A stretch of 64,000 bases of DNA from assembly GCA_017961235.1 (NCBI GenBank), contig JAGCXQ010000053.1, positions 1 through 64,000 of the forward strand, read 5' to 3'. The notes beneath the pieces were generated by a model. That model was not told the DNA's origin. It was given only the letters and a program-made list of their open reading frames with translations, and made no database searches. The position numbers were made by a program, and so were the translations under genes. Shown one piece after another: positions 55,412-62,400 of this stretch; the stretch's first letter is position 1, and each line of letters begins with the position of its first letter. The stretch comes from Clostridiales bacterium. Lineage in GTDB: Bacteria > Bacillota > Clostridia > Saccharofermentanales > Saccharofermentanaceae.

Positions 55412-55423
55412 TCGCGCGCGCGA
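55412..55423. repeat. Alternating CG palindrome in the leuS promoter
   Basis: TCGCGCGCGCGA, a perfect 12-bp palindrome of alternating purine-pyrimidine, upstream of the leuS -10 in an otherwise A/T-rich region. Such tracts can adopt Z-DNA under supercoiling. Confidence 0.7.
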
Positions 55424-55479
55424 TATTTATTTAGGAACTAGTCATGAAATAGCACTTCTTTATACGAAATCAGAATCTC

Positions 55480-55508
55480 TTGATATGTCTTTCTCTTTTC
55501 GGTATAGT
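55480..55508 (+). promoter_or_regulatory. Promoter of the duplicated zinc-ribbon gene
   Basis: TTGATA (55480-55485), 17 bp spacer, TATAGT (55503-55508). Confidence 0.65.
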
Positions 55509-55573
55509 CAGTTTATAGCTTTTATAGCGTGGTTTTTGGTGTTTTGTGAGTTATATCGGAGGTCTTGGGGAAT

Positions 55574-57283
55574 ATGACATTGATAAAGAGCCACAGTTGT
55601 ACCAAGTGCGGCGGCACGCTTATCGTCCATAATGCCCGTCAGCAGTACGAATGCCCGTATTGCAGTGTCTTCTATGACTATGCATATTTCCGTGCAAGAG
55701 ATATCCTCGACCAGGCAGATTCTTCCCTGAAAGTGCTTCAGTATGATTCCGCCCGGGAGAAGTATTCTTTTCTCCTTCAGAAAGAACCGCACAATTTCCG
55801 GGCCCTTACCGGTAAGTTCCTCTGTGATGCGAAGATCAACCGGGTCGAAGAATTAGGAAAGATCGAGAACTTTGCACGGATCAAGCCTTCCTCGGTCAAC
55901 GAAGCGGAGGAGATGGCCCTTCCTGAGGATAAGCCGTTCTTTTCGAAACTCCGGATTATGAAGGAGTATGAAAAAACATATTCGAAGAACAAGACCGAGA
56001 TTGATATCGTAGAGAAATACAACGAACAGAAAAGAAAGATGATGCAGGAACTGCATGCCAGTGTGTTCGTGGGACAGGTCGAGGATCCGTCCGATGATTT
56101 CGGCAATAAGCTGTTGGGAGGATGTCTTTTGGCTGCGTCGGCCGTGTTTTTGATCTTAGCATTCAGTGTGAAAGGCGACGCTCCGGTGTTTATGTGTGTT
56201 TTTTTCTCGCTGGCCTGCCTCGCTTACGGGCTCCTCAAGATAACAGACTTCAGAGCGAAAAAGGAAGTGTATGACCGGACTCGTGAAGACCTCGAAATGA
56301 AGTACCATTTAGATACGCTTGGGACCGGAAAACCGGTCACCATCGACGAAAACGCCGGCGAAGAACTGAAGGCAAAGAACAGCACGATCCGCGCTGAGTT
56401 CTCAAAACTTTACAGGGAACTCGTGAAACTTCAGCCCAAGCCGGAAACCGGCAGCAGTGATGCGTCAAAAAGCGACCCCATTCAGGTGAATCTGAAGAAA
56501 GCACCCTCCTGCACGAAGTGCGCAGGTGAGCTGATCGTAAACGTCGACAGACAGGTATATGAATGCCCGTTCTGCGGAGTGTCTTTTGACTTCGATTTTA
56601 TACGGGATGAAACGGCCCTGGAAGAAGCCGGGGAAGCGATCGAGCAGGCTCAGTTCGTCAAGGCGGATGGGATCTACAAATATGTCCTTACCGTGGATCC
56701 GAAGAATTTTGAAGCGCTTTTCGGCCGTATCCTGTGTGCGGCGAAGTGGACGGGGATAGAGATCGCATCGAAGAATGCTGAACTCTATATGCGAAAAGCA
56801 CACGTGCCGACGATGAAGATCCGTATCGAAGAAGCGCTCTCCCATTGTAGTGATGAGGACCGGCCCTGCTTCGAAAAATTCGGTAAGATCTTTCCGGAAT
56901 ACGAGAAATATGTGACGCAGACCAGTCCGGCAAAACCGGCAAGAAGAGATCAGGAGCGCCTTCTGGCGACGAAAGAAGATATTCAGGATGAGATCGATGT
57001 CCTGCAGGTAGAATATGCAAAATACATGAAAAACTATCATCGGGAAAGAAATAAAAGTCCTTTGGCTGCGGCAGAGAATGCCTATATTACTGCGCAGGTC
57101 TCGGACATCAAAAATGAGATGCAGGAACTGAAGCACAGCAGGGAATTGCTCGATAAGCGGCTCGATGATAATGCGGAAGAGATCGCCAAACTCAGTGCGG
57201 AAGGCGCCAATGCGATCAGGAATATCGAAAAACTCTTAAGGGAGATCAGTCGGTTCGCTTCAGAAAAAACGTCTAGGAAATGA
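55574..57283 (+). CDS. Membrane protein with two zinc-ribbon/helical modules
   Basis: 569 residues from ATG 55574; a TTG nine bases earlier is too near the GGAGG. The protein is an internal duplication. Module 1 (about 5-150) and module 2 (about 315-470) each have CTKC, a GxLIV strand, a CPYC or CPFC pair (zinc ribbon), then a helical TPR-like part (FRALTGKFLCDAKI and FEALFGRILCAAKW correspond). Between them lie two TM helices (about 180-220). A C-terminal coiled coil (about 480-560) follows. The topology puts both zinc modules on the same side, probably the cytoplasm. No named family recognised. Confidence 0.83.
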   Translation: MTLIKSHSCTKCGGTLIVHNARQQYECPYCSVFYDYAYFRARDILDQADSSLKVLQYDSAREKYSFLLQKEPHNFRALTGKFLCDAKINRVEELGKIENFARIKPSSVNEAEEMALPEDKPFFSKLRIMKEYEKTYSKNKTEIDIVEKYNEQKRKMMQELHASVFVGQVEDPSDDFGNKLLGGCLLAASAVFLILAFSVKGDAPVFMCVFFSLACLAYGLLKITDFRAKKEVYDRTREDLEMKYHLDTLGTGKPVTIDENAGEELKAKNSTIRAEFSKLYRELVKLQPKPETGSSDASKSDPIQVNLKKAPSCTKCAGELIVNVDRQVYECPFCGVSFDFDFIRDETALEEAGEAIEQAQFVKADGIYKYVLTVDPKNFEALFGRILCAAKWTGIEIASKNAELYMRKAHVPTMKIRIEEALSHCSDEDRPCFEKFGKIFPEYEKYVTQTSPAKPARRDQERLLATKEDIQDEIDVLQVEYAKYMKNYHRERNKSPLAAAENAYITAQVSDIKNEMQELKHSRELLDKRLDDNAEEIAKLSAEGANAIRNIEKLLREISRFASEKTSRK

Positions 57284-58115
57284 GCCAGGCGGCCAGCGCG
57301 CAGATGCCGATCGTAAGCGGATAGAGAAGATAAAACGCTCTGTAGAACATTTTCGGCTTCTTTCTCTTTTTGCTCGGAATCAGAAGGCAAAGCATGAAAC
57401 CGAAGAGTGATACGCCTTCCCAGGTTATGATTCCTGTCATTCGGAAGTAAAGATACGTGTAGCAGGCGGCAAAAGCACTGTAGAAGATCGTCGCGACGAA
57501 TACCCGGTTATCGATCTTCCAACGGTGCAGAAAGTAGAAGATCAGTACACACATGACCGACATGATGGACATCGTAAGCGGTAGAAACGTGATCAGGAGC
57601 ATGCATATCGCAAACAGTACGATCGCCAGGCCGTGAAGCGTCGTTCTGGGCCATTTCGGCACCTTCATGCCTCGGGGAAGATTGTTTGCTTCCGTGCTGG
57701 GGATGATGACTCCATACCTCGTGCTGTGCGAAGTGCTGTTCGGTTCTATCAGGTTCATCGAAGCGACACGGTCTCTGGGAAGCGATACCAGAAGCTCCAC
57801 TCCGTATAAGACGATAAAGGCGATCAGGAACGAGAAGACGACATTAAAACGCTCGGGTTTCGGTGCTTTTGCAAAGAAAAGATAAGAAAGAAGAAACGCC
57901 GCCTGGGATGCATATGCGGAAAATGCGATGCGTAAGCAGTATTTATATGAGTTTGAAGTAAGGAAAAAGCCTTCTACCAGGGCCTGTGCGAAGAATGGCA
58001 TAGAGAAATAACCGACGGCAGTCAGAGCGAAAATGACACAGGATGGCAGGATCCCGTCAAAAAACACCGCCGCTGTTCCAACGATCATGAACAGATATGC
58101 CAATATCTTCTTCAC
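57273..58115 (-). CDS. TraX-like integral membrane protein
   Basis: 280 residues, GTG start with GGGGGT seven bases upstream, about eight TM helices. The first half follows the TraX family (predicted membrane acyltransferases first known from conjugative pilin acetylation): AYLFMIVGTAAVFFDG, GYFSMPFFAQALVEGFF, SNSYKYCLRIAFSAYASQ. TraX usually has D-H in the first helix (VIDHIG); here the position reads VFFDG, so the His is missing. Its 3' end overlaps that of the convergent zinc-ribbon gene by 11 bp. No conjugation genes are near. Confidence 0.75.
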   Translation of the reverse strand: MKKILAYLFMIVGTAAVFFDGILPSCVIFALTAVGYFSMPFFAQALVEGFFLTSNSYKYCLRIAFSAYASQAAFLLSYLFFAKAPKPERFNVVFSFLIAFIVLYGVELLVSLPRDRVASMNLIEPNSTSHSTRYGVIIPSTEANNLPRGMKVPKWPRTTLHGLAIVLFAICMLLITFLPLTMSIMSVMCVLIFYFLHRWKIDNRVFVATIFYSAFAACYTYLYFRMTGIITWEGVSLFGFMLCLLIPSKKRKKPKMFYRAFYLLYPLTIGICALAAWLIS

Positions 58116-58156
58116 ATTTTACCCCCAATTTGTAAAATGAATGCAATTTCGCAACA

Positions 58157-58185
58157 TTGAAAGATAAGCACATTTATTGTATCAT
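58157..58185 (+). promoter_or_regulatory. Promoter of mreB
   Basis: TTGAAA (58157-58162), 17 bp spacer, TATCAT (58180-58185). Confidence 0.65.
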
Positions 58186-58208
58186 TAACGTGTTTATTTG
58201 TGCATAAC

Positions 58209-58230
58209 AATACGCGATGGCGTATTTTTC
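58209..58230 (+). promoter_or_regulatory. Small hairpin with T run in the mreB leader
   Basis: AATACGC (58209-58215) pairs with GCGTATT (58220-58226), loop GATG, then TTTC. Looks like a weak terminator between promoter and gene, so a possible attenuation or pause point. Confidence 0.35.
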
Positions 58231-58250
58231 TATATACGAGGTGAATAATC

Positions 58251-59261
58251 ATGGGTTTAGGACTTGATATCGGAATCGATCTGGGCACAAGCAGTGTCCT
58301 TATTTATGTACGCGGCAAGGGCGTCGTTCTTAAGGAACCGTCCGTTGTTGCGGTCAATACAAAAACAGGAACAGTTCTCGCCGTAGGTGAGAGCGCTTCC
58401 CTGATGCTCGGAAGAACACCGGGTGTCGTTGAGGCGATCCGTCCGCTCCGAGACGGTGTTATTTCCGACTTTAAGGTAACAGAAGTTATGCTGAAGGCTT
58501 TCATCGGTCGTGTATGTCAGGGTATCCGTGCGACATACTTCCGTCCGACGATCGTTGTCTGCGTGCCGTCCGTGATTACTCCGGTTGAGCAGAAGGCTGT
58601 TGAAGATGCATGCCGTCACGCCGGTGCGAAGGATGTATTCCTTATCCGTGAGCCGATCGCTGCTGCTATCGGTGCCGGTATCGATATTACCAAGGCCTGC
58701 GGTTCCATGATCGTAGATATCGGAGGCGGTACGACGGATATCGCCGTTATCTCCCTCTGCGAGCCTGTAGTTGACTTCTCCCTGAAGGTCGCAGGCGACA
58801 AGTTCGACGAAGCGATCGTTAAGCATGTCCGCCGTAAGCACAACGTCCTGATCGGTGAGAAGACCGCAGAAGAACTGAAGATCAACATCGGATGTGCCTA
58901 TCCGAGAGAAGAAGAAATGACCATGGATGTCAGAGGCCGTAACCTGATCACCGGTCTTCCGGCGACCGTTACCGTTTCTTCCACTGAGATGCTCGAAGCT
59001 CTTGAGGAGCCGGTAGCTGCTATCTTCGACGCCGTACACTCCGTACTTGAGAGAACTCCGCCGGAGTTGATGGCAGATATTTCCCAGCGAGGTATCGTAA
59101 TGACCGGTGGCGGTGCGCTCCTTTATGGCCTCGACAGAATGCTGGCGACCAAGATCGGTATCGATGTTTGTGTTGCGGAGGATACAGTCTCCTGCGTTGC
59201 GATCGGTACGGGTAAAGCACTGGGCATGATGGACAAGTTCGCCGCTCTCGGAGATACCTGA
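58251..59261 (+). CDS. mreB: MreB/Mbl rod-shape actin homologue
   Basis: 336 residues. Actin-fold filament protein that guides side-wall peptidoglycan synthesis at the inner membrane. Phosphate 1 loop GIDLGTSSVLIYV, phosphate 2 IVDIGGGTTDIAVISL, adenosine motif MTGGGALLYGLDRML. N-terminal amphipathic residues are short. mreC and mreD do not follow, so it stands alone like mbl or mreBH of Bacillus. GAGGTG ribosome site. Confidence 0.95.
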   Translation: MGLGLDIGIDLGTSSVLIYVRGKGVVLKEPSVVAVNTKTGTVLAVGESASLMLGRTPGVVEAIRPLRDGVISDFKVTEVMLKAFIGRVCQGIRATYFRPTIVVCVPSVITPVEQKAVEDACRHAGAKDVFLIREPIAAAIGAGIDITKACGSMIVDIGGGTTDIAVISLCEPVVDFSLKVAGDKFDEAIVKHVRRKHNVLIGEKTAEELKINIGCAYPREEEMTMDVRGRNLITGLPATVTVSSTEMLEALEEPVAAIFDAVHSVLERTPPELMADISQRGIVMTGGGALLYGLDRMLATKIGIDVCVAEDTVSCVAIGTGKALGMMDKFAALGDT

Positions 59262-59287
59262 TCCATATCATTTTGAAGTCGAATCAC

Positions 59288-59322
59288 AAGCGCCTTTGCA
59301 AATGCTGCAAGGGTGCTTTTTT
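59288..59322 (+). terminator. Intrinsic terminator of mreB
   Basis: 13-bp stem (59288-59300 with 59306-59318, including two G-T pairs), loop AATGC, then a T run to 59322. Confidence 0.85.
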
Positions 59323-59370
59323 CTATGTATTCTTCGTGCTTTGATACCTGGAGCCCCATTTGTAACGTTG

Positions 59371-59399
59371 TTGAAATATTCTAAAAATCCCTTTATAAT
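59371..59399 (+). promoter_or_regulatory. Promoter of the giant surface protein gene
   Basis: TTGAAA (59371-59376), 17 bp spacer, consensus TATAAT (59394-59399). Leader about 75 nt, containing a 6-bp hairpin TTGTCC/GGACAA at 59443-59458. Confidence 0.75.
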
Positions 59400-59481
59400 T
59401 TGGAAGTGGATTGGCATATATCTGCCGGAAACATGGGTTAGATTGTCCCATCGGACAACAAGGAAGAATGTGAGGGAATCT

Positions 59482-62400
59482 ATGAGTAGTAATGGTAAAG
59501 TGCGCAGTTCGCACAGAATGCTGAGTTTTGTGCTGTCTTTGATCATGATGATCAGTCTGATCCCGGTATCTGTATTTGCAGATGAGGAGATCAAAGATCC
59601 AACAGAAACAGAAGGTATCGAGGAGACCTTAGTGACTCCGGAACTGGAATCGGATATGATACAGGAATCCGAACCGAATCAGGATCTGGAGTTTGAGATT
59701 CCTCAGAAAACGCTAGAATCCAATGATACGGAATATAAGTTTACAACACAGCCTAAAAGTGGAAGTTTTGATCCCACTACAATGAAGTATCACGTTACAT
59801 GGGCAACCAGTTTCAAGCCGGAGAAAATAAAGATCGAATGGTATTCAGAATACTTGGAAGAGTGGTATGACAGAGAAACACTGACATCCGACATGGCTAC
59901 AAATCTCAGCTATGATATTCCGCTTAATTGGGGAGAGGGAACCTATCGCATTCGCGCCTATTACTACGCAGGCGCATCTGTTACTAGTAGTTCCTTCCAA
60001 GTTGATAAGAACAGGTTTAAGTTTACAACACAGCCTAAAAGTGGAAGTTTTGATCCCACTACAATGAAGTATCACGTTACATGGGCGACCAGTTTCAAGC
60101 CGGAGAAAATAGAGATCGAATGGTATTCAGAATACTTGAACGCGTGGTATAACAAAGTAACACTGACATCCGACATGGCTACAAATCTCAGCTGTGATAT
60201 GCCGCTTAATTGGGGAGAGGGAACCTATCGCATTCGCGCCTATTACGAAAAAAACTCATATGTTACTAGTAGTTCCTTCTATGTTGATAAGAACGGGTTT
60301 AAGTTTACAACACAGCCTATAAATGGCTTCTTCGATCCGATCGATGGAATGTGTCTGGCAACCTGGACAACCAGTTTCAAGCCGGAGAAGATAGTGATCG
60401 AATGGTATTCAGATTACTTGGAAGAGTGGTATGTCATAGAAACACTGACATCCGACATGGCTACAAATCTCAGCTATGCTATTCATCGTTCTTGGGGAAA
60501 GGGCAGTTATCGCATTCGCGCCTATTACGATTCAGACGCATACGTTACTAGTAATACATTTACCATTAGTGAGGACATGCCGGCTACATCCGGTAAATGC
60601 GGTAAGAATGGATCAGAACTTACGTGGAGCTATAATAGTCATACACTGACTATTACCGGTAACGGCGAAATGGCAGATTATTCTGTCAGTACGCAACCGT
60701 GGAAACTGCTTCGATCCCAGATCAAGAAAGTAGTACTAGAGGAAGGTGTTAAGAGCGTAGGTGCATATGCTTTTGTTGATCATCTCGCTCTTTCGGAAGT
60801 ACATCTGCCTTCTTCATTAACGAGTATCAGAGTATCCGGCTTTTACAATAACGCAACATTAAAAGATGTATATTGCAACTTCTCGGAAGCTTCGGCAGGT
60901 AGTCTGGGAATAGCTGGAAATAATGAAGATATCAAAAACGCCAGCTGGCATTACGCATACCGTGATGGTGGAAAGTGTGGTGCGAAGCTGAATTGGAGAT
61001 TGGAATCGGACAACACGCTGGTCATCAGCGGCAGTGGCCCAATGTATGATAGAGAATATGCTAGTGATGTACCATGGTTCAAATACAGAAACGATATCGT
61101 AGCGGTACGAATGGAAGGCGGAACAAGCGTTGGCAAATATGCATTCGGATATCTGTCAAAACTGGAAAGTGCTACTATACCATCAACAGTTACAGCTATG
61201 CATGACTATGCGTTCTCTACATGCAGCTCGCTGAAAACTTTGACGATAAATAGCACTGCCGTAAATATTCCGGCATATTTCTGCTATAACTGTACGTCTC
61301 TCGAATCTATTACGATTCCGAAGGGCACTGTCAGAATCGGATCATCAGCTTTTTATGGCTGTACATCATTAACAAGTGTTGCATTCCCAAGTGGAAGTAA
61401 TCTTTCATATATTGAAAACAGTGCTTTTGAAGGATGTACAAATCTGGGCAATATCAGCATCCCGAGTAGTGTAATCAGTATTGGTAATTATGCTTTCAGA
61501 AATTGCCAAAGCTTCACAACACTTGCACTGCCATCTTCACTTACCTCATTAGGTGAGCAGGCTTTTGCAAACTGTAAGAACATAACCGGAACGATTGCTA
61601 TCCCTTCCGGTGTTACATCGATTCCGGCAAGCTGCTTCTACAATTGTTCAAGTTTTAATAAAGTAACGTTCGGACCGAATGTGGTTCATATCTGGAACGG
61701 TGCTTTTGGAAATTGCACAAACCTTAGCAGTGTGTACTATGATGGTTTCCGTTCTCAGTGGTTGGCAACAACTGTTGATAGCAGCAACAGCAAACTTACT
61801 TCTGCAAGCTTCTCATATCTGTATATATATAAGAAACTTCCGAATAGCAACACGACATATACGGTTTTCGGATACAGCGGACGACTTAACATTAGCGGCA
61901 GTGATAGCTTAACAGCTACTTCTCCAATGCCGTGGACAGAATATGGTCCGTATATCACAGAACTTGACATTTCCGGTAGTTTTACAAGCATACAAGCAGA
62001 GGCTTTCAAGAACTTCACCGCTGTCAAGACTCTGTATTTACCAGAAACGATTAAAACTGTTGGCGCGCGTGCATTCCAGGACTGCACTTCGTTGACTGAT
62101 GTATACTTTGGTGGCGTAACATCCGAGTGGCTTCGTGTCAGCATTGGAGCTGATAATGAACCACTTGAAGATGCCGAAGTCTATTGCACCGGAACCATCG
62201 GAGGAAGAATCCCTGACTGCGATATGTACTGGGATTTTAATGATGTGGATACTCTGACAATATACTTTGATATGGATGCCGGTTATACGGATATGCCTGA
62301 TTTTCGGGATGACCGTGAGCAGCCATGGTATGAGTATCAAAGCAGGATCAAGCATTTGATTATCAGCGAAGGCGTGACCTATCTTGGGGACGAGAATTTC

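Noticed and set aside
55356..55564. Searched for a T-box leader before leuS
   Set aside because: The promoter is only about 40 nt upstream of the start; no specifier stem or antiterminator bulge is seen.
57273..58115. TraX-like gene as evidence of a conjugative element
   Set aside because: No relaxase, coupling protein, integrase or direct repeats are nearby, and flanking genes are chromosomal.
59737..60582. Regular repeats, checked as a possible CRISPR array
   Set aside because: Units are 282 bp, in frame and coding; there are no short repeats with unique spacers.
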